DNA of 64,000 nucleotides from JAGOEF01 sp964511665 (GTDB taxonomy: Bacteria; Bacteroidota; Bacteroidia; Bacteroidales; ML635J-15): positions 1-64,000 of the forward strand of contig CAZEHA010000002.1 of the NCBI GenBank assembly GCA_964511665.1. Direction: 5' to 3'. The translations under genes were made by a program, and so were the position numbers. Each line of letters begins with the position of its first letter. The stretch's first letter is position 1. This document shows, in pieces, positions 19,105 through 28,400 of the stretch. Below the pieces are notes generated by a model. The model was not told the origin of the DNA. It was given only the letters and a program-made list of their open reading frames with translations, and made no database searches.

Positions 19105-20031
19105 GTGAACACACTCATTTGTATTATTGGGCATACCGCAGGCGGAAAGACCGGCCTGGCAACTCAACTTTGCCACGCAATCGGTGGTGAAATTATAAGT
19201 GCCGATAGCCGACAGGTATACCGTGGCATGGACATTGGCACAGGCAAAGATATTGAAGAATACACCGTGAACGGTGTCGAAATTCCCTATCATCTTATCG
19301 ATATACGCATACCCGGCGACAAATACAATGTATTTGAGTTTTGCAACGATGCAAAAAAAGTGTTATCAGAAATACGTCAACGCAAACGGCAGGCAGTTTT
19401 ATGTGGTGGCACAGGATTGTACATAGAAGCCCTGCTAAAGAACTACAGCATGCTGAATGTTCCCATAAACGAAGCACTTCGCCAACGACTACAGCATAAA
19501 ACCCTCGATGAACTCAGCATCATACTGGCACAATACCGCAAATTGCACAACCACACCGACACCGACACAGTGAAACGTGCAATAAGAGCTATTGAAATAG
19601 CCGATTATCAAATGCATCATGGCGAACCTGCCGGTGAAGCGCCCACTGCCGATGCCCTGATTTTCGGGATTGCTTACCCGCGCGACGAACGTCGCCGACG
19701 CATTACCGAACGACTCGATTACAGGCTGAACAATGGCATGATTGAAGAAGCCGAGCGACTGCTTCGCAACGGACTAAGCCACGAAGACATGGAGTATTAC
19801 GGACTCGAATACAAATACCTGTCGCTGTTTTTGTCGAAAAAAATTAACCGCAACCAACTTTTCGAACAATTAAATACTGCCATTCATCAGTTTGCAAAAC
19901 GACAAATGACATGGTTCAGGAAGATGGAACGAAGTGGCTTCAACATTCACTGGCTTGATTATACAATGAGCCATTCCGACACAATCGACAGTATGTTAGC
20001 CGAAATAAAAAAACTGCCCGACGCTACTTAG
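19105..20031 (+). CDS. miaA: tRNA dimethylallyltransferase
   Basis: The 308-aa enzyme transfers the dimethylallyl group to A37 of tRNAs reading UNN codons. The P-loop is GHTAGGKT (residues 9-16), where most homologues have a serine in place of the second-last glycine. IISADSRQVYRGMDIGTGK, VLCGGTGLYIEAL and the C-terminal FAKRQMTWFRK are all MiaA signatures. The start is GTG at 19105: it begins directly before the P-loop strand and no in-frame ATG lies close by. The 3' end overlaps the pnp terminator hairpin coming from the other strand. It is transcribed on its own, divergent from the Yip1-like gene. Confidence 0.96.
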   Translation: MNTLICIIGHTAGGKTGLATQLCHAIGGEIISADSRQVYRGMDIGTGKDIEEYTVNGVEIPYHLIDIRIPGDKYNVFEFCNDAKKVLSEIRQRKRQAVLCGGTGLYIEALLKNYSMLNVPINEALRQRLQHKTLDELSIILAQYRKLHNHTDTDTVKRAIRAIEIADYQMHHGEPAGEAPTADALIFGIAYPRDERRRRITERLDYRLNNGMIEEAERLLRNGLSHEDMEYYGLEYKYLSLFLSKKINRNQLFEQLNTAIHQFAKRQMTWFRKMERSGFNIHWLDYTMSHSDTIDSMLAEIKKLPDAT

Positions 20032-20042
20032 CACCGGGCAGT
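20006..20042 (-). terminator. Intrinsic terminator of pnp, embedded in the miaA 3' end
   Basis: ACTGCCCG (20013-20020) pairs with CGGGCAGT (20035-20042) around a 14-nt loop that contains the miaA stop codon. On the minus strand the stem is followed by seven U (complement of A at 20007-20013), making a strong terminator for pnp. On the plus strand it may also slow miaA transcription. Confidence 0.85.
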
Positions 20043-20064
20043 TAATCAATAACTATAGTCTGGT

Positions 20065-22218
20065 TTATTGATCGTTGTTTTCTTCTTTGGGAGGACGAGG
20101 CAATAAGGCTTTACGACTTAATCGCATTTTTCCGGTTTTCTCATCGATTTCGAGAAGCTTTACTTCAACAATTTGTCCTTCTTTGAGCACTTCGTCAACT
20201 GTGCGCAAGCGACGCCAATCGATTTCGGATATGTGCAGCAAGCCTTCGTGACCGGGCATAATTTCTACAAATGCGCCATAAGCCTGAATAGATTTAACCT
20301 TACCCTGATACACTTCGTTAACCTCGGGAATTGCAACAATAGCCCTTACTCGTGCCAAGGCGGCATTGAGGCCTTCTTCGTTTTCGGCACTAATTTCGAC
20401 AACACCTTTGTTGCCTACTTCTTCGATACTAATAACGGTATCGGTATCAGCCTGAATTCCCTGTATAATTTTTCCTCCCGGGCCAATTACCGAGCCGATC
20501 TGATCTTTGTTAATTAGCATGGTGAATATGCGAGGAGCATGTGGTTTGTAGTTATCGCGGGGTTCGGGAAGCGTTTCGAGCATTTTACCTAATATGTGCA
20601 AACGGCCAACACGGGCTTGTTCCAATGCGTTCGACAATATTTCGTACGACAGTCCGTCGACCTTTATGTCCATTTGTGTAGCTGTAATACCGTTTTTGGT
20701 TCCGGTAACTTTAAAGTCCATATCGCCAAGGTGGTCTTCGTCGCCGAGAATATCGCTAAGAACAGCATATTTACCGGTTTTACTATCGGATATCAGCCCC
20801 ATGGCAATTCCTGATACCGGTTTTTTCATTTTCACGCCGGCATCCATCAGTGCCAGGGTGGCTGCACAAACCGTAGCCATCGACGAAGAACCGTTCGACT
20901 CGAGGATATCGGATACTACTCTTAATGTGTATGGGAAATCGGGTCCCTTTGCGGGAATCATACGCTTCAGTGCCCTGTGAGCAAGGTTGCCGTGCCCAAT
21001 TTCGCGACGCCCTACCCCTCGGTATGGGCGTGCATCTCCGGTTGAAAACGAAGGAAAATTATAGTGTAAAATGAATTTTTCGAAACCTTCGACCATGGCT
21101 CCGTCAATCATTTGTTCGTCGAGTTTATTACCCAGGGTAATTGCCGTAAGCGACTGTGTTTCACCACGCGTAAACAAGGCAGATCCATGAGTTGATGGTA
21201 AGAAATCGACTTCTGACCAAATCGGCCTGATTTCATCGTTTTTGCGACCATCGAGACGAATGTGATTGTCTAAAATCATCCTGCGTACCGCTTCTTTATG
21301 TACATCGTGATAATAGCGTTTCACCAAAGGTTTTACTGTTTCGAGTTCCTCTTCGGGGTACTGTGCTAAAAATTCATCTTGAATGGCATTGAATGCAGCT
21401 ATTCGCTCGCTTTTTACCTGAATAAGTTGCCTGGCAATTTCGTAAGTTTTTTCATAGGTTTCGTCCCATACCTTTTTACGCAGGTCTTCATCGTTTCTTT
21501 CGTGGCAATAAACGCGTTTAATGGTTTTACCCGCTAGTTCAGCCAGTTCATTCTGAGCAACACATTGAACCTTAATGGCTTCGTGAGCAAACATAATGGC
21601 CTCTATCATTTCTGCTTCCGAAACCTCGCTCATTTCACCTTCAACCATCATAATGTTTTCGTAGGTTGCAGCCACAATCATATCGATATCGGCATCGGCC
21701 AGCGATTTAATATCGGGGTTAATCACCATTTTACCATCGATTCGTGCTACGCGAACTTCTGAAATGGGACCGTGAAAAGGAATGTCGGAAACGCTGAGTG
21801 CTGCTGAAGCCGCCAGACCTGCAAGTGCATCGGGCATATCGTCTTTATCGGCCGAAACCAAAGTAATATTTACAAATGTTTCAGCATGATAGTCATCGGG
21901 AAACAAGGGTCTTAAGGCTCTGTCGACCAAACGCGAAACCAGTATTTCGTAATCGGAAGGCCTTCCTTCACGTTTTAAAAAGCCACCCGGGAATCGCCCC
22001 ACTGCAGCATATTTCTCGCGGTACTCAACCGACAGAGGCATAAAATCAACGTCTTCGCGTGCCTCTTCGGCCGAAACTACAGTTGCCAACAACATGGTTT
22101 TACCCATCTTCACCACAACCGAACCATGCGCCTGCTTGGCCAGTTTTCCGGTGGAAATTTCAATCTCACGCCCATCGTTCAGCGTGATGATTTTTTTAAT
22201 CTCATTATACATATACAT
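20065..22218 (-). CDS. pnp: Polyribonucleotide nucleotidyltransferase (PNPase)
   Basis: The 717-aa enzyme degrades RNA 3' to 5' by phosphorolysis. Domain order is complete: RNase PH-like domain 1 (PLSVEYREKYAAVGRFPGGF), an alpha-helical linker, RNase PH domain 2 with the active-site region, a KH domain with IGSVIGPGGKII, and an S1 domain (GAFVEIMPGHEGLLHISEI). The length is normal. It lies downstream of rpsO in the conserved rpsO-pnp order. A perfect 12-bp terminator separates the two, so part of its mRNA may come from read-through. Its own terminator lies in the 3' end of miaA. Confidence 0.98.
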   Translation of the reverse strand: MYMYNEIKKIITLNDGREIEISTGKLAKQAHGSVVVKMGKTMLLATVVSAEEAREDVDFMPLSVEYREKYAAVGRFPGGFLKREGRPSDYEILVSRLVDRALRPLFPDDYHAETFVNITLVSADKDDMPDALAGLAASAALSVSDIPFHGPISEVRVARIDGKMVINPDIKSLADADIDMIVAATYENIMMVEGEMSEVSEAEMIEAIMFAHEAIKVQCVAQNELAELAGKTIKRVYCHERNDEDLRKKVWDETYEKTYEIARQLIQVKSERIAAFNAIQDEFLAQYPEEELETVKPLVKRYYHDVHKEAVRRMILDNHIRLDGRKNDEIRPIWSEVDFLPSTHGSALFTRGETQSLTAITLGNKLDEQMIDGAMVEGFEKFILHYNFPSFSTGDARPYRGVGRREIGHGNLAHRALKRMIPAKGPDFPYTLRVVSDILESNGSSSMATVCAATLALMDAGVKMKKPVSGIAMGLISDSKTGKYAVLSDILGDEDHLGDMDFKVTGTKNGITATQMDIKVDGLSYEILSNALEQARVGRLHILGKMLETLPEPRDNYKPHAPRIFTMLINKDQIGSVIGPGGKIIQGIQADTDTVISIEEVGNKGVVEISAENEEGLNAALARVRAIVAIPEVNEVYQGKVKSIQAYGAFVEIMPGHEGLLHISEIDWRRLRTVDEVLKEGQIVEVKLLEIDEKTGKMRLSRKALLPRPPKEENNDQ

Positions 22219-22240
22219 TCAGGTTAAATTAAAATTCATA

Positions 22241-22274
22241 TAAAAAAGAAAGGCAAATTGCATTGCCTTTCTTT
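22241..22274 (-). terminator. Intrinsic terminator between rpsO and pnp
   Basis: AAAGAAAGGCAA (22245-22256) pairs perfectly over 12 bp with TTGCCTTTCTTT (22263-22274) around a 6-nt loop. On the minus strand the stem runs into a U tract. It is 10 bp after the rpsO stop. Confidence 0.85.
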
Positions 22275-22283
22275 CGGGTCCTT

Positions 22284-22559
22284 TTAGCGACGGAGTTTCA
22301 ATTCTGCAATTATCGCCCTGTATCTTTCGATATCGTTATCATGCAGATAATCGAGCAGACGCCTTCTTTTCCCTACCAAACCTATCAATGCCCTCTGGGT
22401 ACTGAAATCTTTCTTATTCGATTTCAGGTGCTCGGTAAGGTGATTGATACGGTGGGAAAATAATGCAATCTGGCTCTCGGGTGAACCTGTGTCATTATTA
22501 GACTTTCCGTACTTCGAAAAGATCTCTTGTTTCTTTTCTGCGTCTAAATAGCTTCTCAT
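22284..22559 (-). CDS. rpsO: 30S ribosomal protein S15
   Basis: The 91-aa product binds 16S rRNA early in 30S assembly. It has the family signature DTGSPESQIALFSHRINHL and the conserved KRRRLLDYLHDNDIERY segment. Length is normal (88-91 residues). It is upstream of pnp, the usual neighbour, with an intrinsic terminator between. The upstream region has a promoter match with both elements (see 22594-22624). Confidence 0.98.
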   Translation of the reverse strand: MRSYLDAEKKQEIFSKYGKSNNDTGSPESQIALFSHRINHLTEHLKSNKKDFSTQRALIGLVGKRRRLLDYLHDNDIERYRAIIAELKLRR

Positions 22560-22593
22560 TACAAATTATATTTAGTTGTTTAAAAATAGCCAG

Positions 22594-22624
22594 CAAAGTT
22601 AGTATTAATTTTCAATATGTCAAC
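22594..22624 (-). promoter_or_regulatory. Candidate Bacteroidota promoter for rpsO
   Basis: On the minus strand TAACTTTG (22594-22601) matches TAnnTTTG. A GTTG (22621-22624) lies 19 bp further upstream as the -33 element. The -7 element is 35 bp before the rpsO start. This is one of the two best-spaced promoter candidates in the window. Confidence 0.6.
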
Positions 22625-22631
22625 AGCATTA

Positions 22632-23156
22632 TCAACTTTCTGCCACAATACGGCGAAAAGCATGAAAAATGAACATGAGCATACCCAGCGCATATACACC
22701 AAGAGCAGGATAATAAAGCCAAATCATATACGATTTCACGTATTCAATTTTTGCAGCCGATGGCAATAGCACTCCCACCGACAAATAAAACATCACCAGC
22801 ATTAAACCACCAAAGGTGATAAACAGGCTCGACAAAGCTTTCTGTCGTTGCGAAATAGGTAATCGTATGAGAATTAGAACCGACACCAAACCTGTAATAC
22901 CAAGCAATATGGCATTTTCCTGAGATTTCACGAAATACCCATAAGCCGTATCGCATACCTTTACAGCCGACGACATATTGTTTTCGTATTTTGAAGCCAG
23001 TACCTGAGTGGCTTTATCGCGAAGATTACGGTTAATTTTTTCTTTGTTCATTTCGAGAAACAAACTCATCACCACACCATACAGCAGCAAGATAAGTGCA
23101 AACATCACACTGATGCGCAGCGATTTGATTTTAGTAATTGTTCTTTGTTGATCCAT
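22632..23156 (-). CDS. Predicted four-helix membrane protein, unknown
   Basis: The 174-aa protein has a short basic N-terminus and a first transmembrane helix (about 15-33). A charged soluble segment of about 45 residues with one cysteine follows (NKEKINRNLRDKATQVLASKY), then three more helices (about 81-97, 108-130 and 140-166). No motif points to an enzyme. It resembles small membrane proteins often found in Bacteroidota and left as hypothetical. It starts 4 bp after the aroQ stop on the same strand, so the two are probably one transcript, but a functional link is not evident. Confidence 0.7.
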   Translation of the reverse strand: MDQQRTITKIKSLRISVMFALILLLYGVVMSLFLEMNKEKINRNLRDKATQVLASKYENNMSSAVKVCDTAYGYFVKSQENAILLGITGLVSVLILIRLPISQRQKALSSLFITFGGLMLVMFYLSVGVLLPSAAKIEYVKSYMIWLYYPALGVYALGMLMFIFHAFRRIVAES

Positions 23157-23160
23157 AGGT

Positions 23161-23586
23161 TTATATTGTTTTTGTTATTGCATACATGGCAATGTTATAG
23201 GAGTTCAGGCCAAATCCCGACACCATCCCTTGGCACACTTCCGACATCAGCGAATGCTTTCTGAAATACTCTCTGCTGAAGATGTTGCTGATATGAACCT
23301 CGATTACGGGTATCGAAATTGCTGCAATAGCATCGCGAATGGCTACCGAAGTATGCGAAAACCCACCTGCATTCAACAAAACTCCATCGCAATGCCTTTC
23401 CGCATCATGCAATGCTTCAACAATTTCCGATTCGGCATTGGTTTGAATGCAAGTTATTTGCACATCATTAAAATTTTGTTTAAGCATCTCAACATATGAA
23501 TCAAAACTTGTATTGCCATACACTTCAGGCTCTCTGCCACCCAATAGGTTCAGGTTTGCACCGTTTATAATGGCAATGTTTTTCAT
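23161..23586 (-). CDS. aroQ: Type II 3-dehydroquinate dehydratase
   Basis: The 141-aa enzyme performs the third step of the shikimate pathway. It has the type II motifs in order: NGANLNLLGGREPEVYG (catalytic Tyr at its end), QTNAESEIVEALH, LLNAGGFSHTSVAIRDA and VIEVHISNIFSREYFRKHS (catalytic His). Length is typical. It is divergent from xerD with a 55-bp gap, an arrangement common in Bacteroidota, and is followed by a small membrane protein gene 4 bp later. Confidence 0.97.
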   Translation of the reverse strand: MKNIAIINGANLNLLGGREPEVYGNTSFDSYVEMLKQNFNDVQITCIQTNAESEIVEALHDAERHCDGVLLNAGGFSHTSVAIRDAIAAISIPVIEVHISNIFSREYFRKHSLMSEVCQGMVSGFGLNSYNIAMYAITKTI

Positions 23587-23606
23587 TCAGCAGATTTTTG
23601 AAGAAG

Positions 23607-23614
23607 CAAATATA
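23607..23614 (-). promoter_or_regulatory. Candidate -7 element for aroQ
   Basis: On the minus strand this reads TATATTTG, an exact match to TAnnTTTG, 21 bp before the aroQ start. No matching -33 element was seen at 19-21 bp. Confidence 0.4.
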
Positions 23615-23641
23615 AACGATTTTTATTAATTTGGCTGCTGC

Positions 23642-24541
23642 ATGATGTGGGATATTTACATAAAGCAATTCCGCGATTTTCTGATACTCGAAAAGTCGCT
23701 GGCGGGCAACTCGGTTGATGCTTATATTTCGGATATCGAAAAGCTGAAACAGTATTGCACATGGGAAGACCCTAGTACTGAACCTACTGTTGTTGACTTA
23801 AAAAAACTTAAGGCTTTTATAGAATGGCTCAACGAACTGGGTCTGTGTGCACGCAGTCAGGCACGCATTGTATCGGGCATAAAATCGTTCTATAAGTTTC
23901 TCGAAACCGAAGGGGTAATTGGTGCTGATCCATCGGTGTTGCTGAGCACTCCCAAAATTGGCTTTAAACTGCCTGTGGTTCTTGGCATCGAAGAGATTGA
24001 TGCCATACTAAAATCTGTTGATGTAAGTAAACCTCTGGGGCATCGCAACAGGGCAATGGTTGAAACACTCTACAGTTGCGGATTGCGTGTAAGTGAACTT
24101 ATCGACCTTAAAATATCGAATTGCTATTTTGCCGAAGATTTTATCAGAGTTACCGGCAAAGGCAGCAAAGAACGATTAATACCCATCAGTGCGAAGGCCA
24201 AAAACGAAATTCTATACTATTTTCAACAATTCCGCAACCATATGTCTCCTGCAAAGGGGCACGAAGACTATGTTTTCTTAAATCGCAGGGGTAAAAAACT
24301 TACCCGCGTGATGGTTTTTACCATTATCAAAGAATTGGCCGAATTGGCAGGTATCACCAAAAACATCAGTCCTCACACATTCAGGCATTCGTTTGCCACC
24401 CACCTTATCGAAGGCGGTGCCGACCTTAGGGCAGTGCAAGAAATGCTGGGGCACGAGTCGATACTTACCACCGAAATTTACACCCATATCGACAGGGAAT
24501 ACCTGCGCGAAGCGATTATTCAATATCATCCGCGTTCTTAA
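23642..24541 (+). CDS. xerD: Tyrosine recombinase XerD
   Basis: The 299-aa recombinase should act with a partner on the chromosome dimer resolution site dif. The N-terminal SAM-like DNA-binding domain spans about 1-100. The catalytic domain has the full set Arg149, Lys173, His245, Arg248, His271 and nucleophile Tyr280 (in YSCGLRVSEL, TGKGSKERL, SPHTFRHSFATHL and LGHESILTTEIYTH). Length, and the divergent position beside aroQ, fit the housekeeping XerD of Bacteroidota rather than a phage or element integrase. Two ATGs, at 23642 and 23645, are equally possible. Confidence 0.93.
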   Translation: MMWDIYIKQFRDFLILEKSLAGNSVDAYISDIEKLKQYCTWEDPSTEPTVVDLKKLKAFIEWLNELGLCARSQARIVSGIKSFYKFLETEGVIGADPSVLLSTPKIGFKLPVVLGIEEIDAILKSVDVSKPLGHRNRAMVETLYSCGLRVSELIDLKISNCYFAEDFIRVTGKGSKERLIPISAKAKNEILYYFQQFRNHMSPAKGHEDYVFLNRRGKKLTRVMVFTIIKELAELAGITKNISPHTFRHSFATHLIEGGADLRAVQEMLGHESILTTEIYTHIDREYLREAIIQYHPRS

Positions 24542-24617
24542 AAAATGTTTTCGAAAACTGTGCATTGTAACCAATCCGATAATACTCAACAAAACAATAA
24601 CCAAAGCAAATACAGCA

Positions 24618-25268
24618 TTATTTACTATAGCCCACACATTGAGTTAAAATAATTTTTTGATGTTCGGTGAGATTCAGTGCTTTGGCAGCATTGTTGCGCG
24701 ACACCATGCCAATTACCACAGTGGCAAGGCCTTCGGATGCACAGAACAGATACACATTCTGGCTCACAAAGCCCACATCGGTGGCAGCATAAAAGTTTTT
24801 GTCTTCTTTCGACATAAGTTTGCTCATACGTTTATAGTCGGCAACATAAACCAGCACAATGGGTGCATCTTTCACAAATCCCTGAACGCCCATTTTTGCT
24901 CTCACATCGTTACTGTGAATTGGCAGTAAACAATGTTTCACATGGTCGTAGAGGTAGGCGCCTTCGGTTGTTGCCACATACACATCAATTTCCTGATCGT
25001 TCATAGCAGTGGGAGCTGTGCGTTTACCCGAATCGGGGCGATTAATACCATTGGCAGCCCAAAGCAGGTTCGACAGGGTTTGCAACGACAAAGGCCGGTC
25101 GGAATAATTTCGTTGCGAGCATCTCTGATTGAAAACCGACATCAGGGGTTTTCCGCCACTTGTATCGGGGGCAGGCAACTGCACAACACCGGTTTCCTGG
25201 GCCATTACAATTGCAATAGAGCTAAACCAGATAATTAGGGCAAAAAGCAAAGATTTCGTTTGTTTCAT
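24618..25268 (-). CDS. Exported nitroreductase-family protein (SagB/ThcOx type)
   Basis: The 216-aa product binds FMN and should act as an oxidoreductase outside the cytoplasm. After a signal peptide (LLFALIIWFSSIAIVMAQ) comes the SagB-type opening SQRNYSDRPLSLQTLSNLLW, followed by TAPTAMNDQEIDVYVAT and the C-terminal GLATVVIGMVSR segment. The frame is open up to 25328, but the ATG at 25268 puts the signal peptide at the N-terminus; the ATG at 25298 is an alternative. Its 3' end faces xerD. The substrate is unknown. No peptide-modification genes are near, so a role in bacteriocin maturation is not supported. Confidence 0.85.
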   Translation of the reverse strand: MKQTKSLLFALIIWFSSIAIVMAQETGVVQLPAPDTSGGKPLMSVFNQRCSQRNYSDRPLSLQTLSNLLWAANGINRPDSGKRTAPTAMNDQEIDVYVATTEGAYLYDHVKHCLLPIHSNDVRAKMGVQGFVKDAPIVLVYVADYKRMSKLMSKEDKNFYAATDVGFVSQNVYLFCASEGLATVVIGMVSRNNAAKALNLTEHQKIILTQCVGYSK

Positions 25269-25365
25269 AAAAGCTTTATTTTTTTTTAATTCATTCATTT
25301 GTAAGTACCACCAATTTCGGGAGGGCAAGTATGCGTAAAATTTTGGACTCGGGTTAAATTCATTT

Positions 25366-25415
25366 AAACAAAAACCGGCACAATTGGGGACAAATCAAAC
25401 AATTGAACCGGTTTT
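25366..25415 (-). terminator. Intrinsic terminator of the 1566-aa T9SS gene
   Basis: AAAACCGG (25371-25378) pairs with CCGGTTTT (25408-25415). CAATTG at 25381-25386 and 25400-25405 extends the stem past a 2-nt mismatch. On the minus strand the stem runs into a U-rich tract. It is about 20 bp past the stop. Confidence 0.75.
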
Positions 25416-25436
25416 CATTATACTCTCAAAATAATG

Positions 25437-28400
25437 CTACCTGATGAGCCTCACCATACCCGAAGCCTCGTGTTTAATACCTATAATGTCTTTAAACTCG
25501 GCATACCAGTAATACATAGCATTGGGCAGGTATGGGTCGCCTTCGTAGCGAGAACCACGAGTACCGTCCCAACTGTCGGCAGCACACGAATTACATGCAG
25601 CATCGGGTACATAGCGATTGGTTTCAAACACGCGCTGGCCCCATCTATCGTAAATTTGAATACGGAATGAATACGGATCTATCATACTTCCGCAAAGTCT
25701 GAAACAATCGTTCACACCATCACCATTGGGCGTAAATGCTTCGGGGGCATACAGGGTAACTTCGCCCACCACATACACGGTTCTCCACACAGTATCGGCA
25801 CAACCGTGAATATTCTTTGCAATCAGTTTCACCTCAAATTCGCCCGTAGCCTCATAAAAATGCTGCGGATGGGTAATGTAAATGGTTGAATCGCCATCGC
25901 CATAATACCAGAAATAATAGCTTGCGCCCTCGCTGAAATTGGTAAACGAAATAAGCGGATTTGTGATAGAAGCCTCTTCGGGTTCCGCAATAAAACTGGC
26001 CGAAGGCACGGGGAATATCTCAATAAGATTGTTGCGAACCACAGTGTTTTCGCACCCATACTGATTGGTAACGGTTAAACTCACCGAATACACACCGGGA
26101 TCGCGGAATACGTGATACGGATTCCGGATAGTAGCAAAACCTCCGTCGCCAAAGTTCCAGAAATAGGTTTGCCCCTCTACCTCGGCCGGTTCGTTGAAAG
26201 CCACTGCAGAACCGGCACATCCGTGTGTTCCGTCGAAACCAAAATTATTAGTAGGTGTAGGCATCACATAAATAGTTATTGAGTCGGTAACATTGGGCGA
26301 TTCGCAGTCGTCGTCGAGAGTGATGTAGTAGGTAGTGGTAACAATTGGGAATACTTTGAACGGTGATGGCACAATGTTTCCGTTTTGCAAAGTAAGTGTA
26401 TAGGGTCCTCCGTTTCCTCCTATTGAGTTCACATAAATTAAGGTTGAGTCGCCCACACACAGCGTATCGTGGTTGCAGGTGATGCTTTCGATTTGTAAAT
26501 CGGGAAGCACATTTACCCGCACACTGCCACCAGCAGTGCAGCCATTTTCATCGGTAACGGTAAGCATATAATCGGTAGTTTGCAGCGGGCTTACATGAAA
26601 CAAATGAACATTGTAGGCTAAGCCATCGCTAGACTGCCAGGCAAAGTTGGTATAACCGGTTCCTCCGGCCGACTGGGCACTCACTGTGGTTGTTCCGCCC
26701 TTACAAATGGTTCGGTCGGGAATAGTGGTAACCACCAATGCAGGAGGCGCAGTAATGGTCGAGCTCACTTCAACGCGACAATTATGAGCATCGGTAACCG
26801 TAACAATATAACTACCCGAGCCATTTTGCATAGTGGTTCCGGTAGAATTATCGGGCCATAAATAGGTGTAAGGCATGGTTCCACCCCAAGCCTGAACAGT
26901 GGCTGTTCCATCGTTGCTGTTTCCGCACTGGGCCGGAGTTGAAGTGGTAACCGCAGCCAATTGTGCCGGCTCGTTAATTATAAAATGAGTTTGAAAATTA
27001 CAGCCAATGGCATCGGTTACCGTAAGCGTGTATAATCCGGCACACAAATCGTTGAATATATGCAACGGAGAATCCCACGAATAGCTGAATGGGGGAATTC
27101 CTCCTTCGATACTAATCTCGGCACGTCCGTCGCAATTCCCTTTGCACAACACATGCTCGAGTGCCATAGAATGCGTCATGGTAGGACTTACCACGATATT
27201 GAATTGCTGCACATCGGTTTGACAATTGTGGGCATCGGTAATATATACTTCGTATGTAACATCTTCGTGAGGCGTAATCAGTGAACTGGAAGGACCGGGA
27301 GAAAAGCCATTACCACTATTCCAATGGAACACATAAGGCTGTGTCCCTCCAATCTGTTGCGCAGAAATCATAATCGATGTGTTTTCGCAAATTGATAAAC
27401 TGGGCGACACAGCAAGTTGCAGCAATCCCGGCTGTGTAATGTTAAACAATTCGAATAGCGAGCAACCATTGCTATCGGAAATGGTAACGGTATACATACC
27501 GGCAGCCATACCCGTATGGGTGCCTCCATTGTACATATCGTTCCACACATAATTATAGGGAGGAGTACCTCCACTTGCTGTAACCTGAGCCCATGCCGTT
27601 TGATTACCAAAGCAATCAACATTTTGATATGCAGTGTCGAACACAAGAGGTGTTGGTTCATCGATCACAAAAATATGACTGAACGAGCATCCGTTTTGGT
27701 CGGTAACAGTGATAATATATTGCCCCAAACACAAATTATTCATCATGTTGGTTGAACTGCCCCAGGCATAATTGTAGGGTGGCACACCACCTGTTACATC
27801 TACCTGAGCCCATCCGTTACACGACTGATAGCAGGGATCGTCGGAATAATCGAAAGTGTAGTCGAGCACAGGAGGGATGTAGATTTGAATTGTGGTGTCA
27901 ACGGTAACATTAATTTCGGTAAGATACAAGCTAACATCGTGATATCCGGGTTCATCCCAACGCACCTGATAAGGGCCCCATCCTGCACCGCTAATAACAG
28001 TGCCTCCATCAAAATCCCAAACATAGGTACCCCATTCAAAGCCATCACCTGTGTAGGTTATCACTGCTGTGTCGCCGAAACACATGGTTGGTGTTACATA
28101 AAAATCGGGGGTGGGGATGTGAAAATAAGTAATATTGATATCATCGCTGCTCACACAATTGGGAGCCAAACTGGTTTCTGTCCATACATAAGTATAAGTA
28201 CCAAATTCACTCACAGTTGCATTGGTGTTGGGGTTGGTTGGAGCCCCAATGGTAGCTGTTCCTGGTCCACTGCCATCAACATACGACCACACACCTGTAT
28301 TTCCGGGAGGCATATCCACATTCAAGGGGGCGGTAAAGCCGGTAAATTCAAAATCATCGCCAAGGTCAACCACCGGTGGATCGATTACTGTAACAGTAGT

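Noticed and set aside
23642..24541. Tyrosine recombinase as a mark of an integrated element
   Set aside because: All six active-site residues and the aroQ-linked position fit the housekeeping XerD, and no attachment-site repeats or cargo genes surround it.
24618..25268. SagB-like protein as part of a peptide natural product cluster
   Set aside because: It has a signal peptide and no cyclodehydratase, YcaO or precursor gene nearby; a stand-alone exported nitroreductase is simpler.
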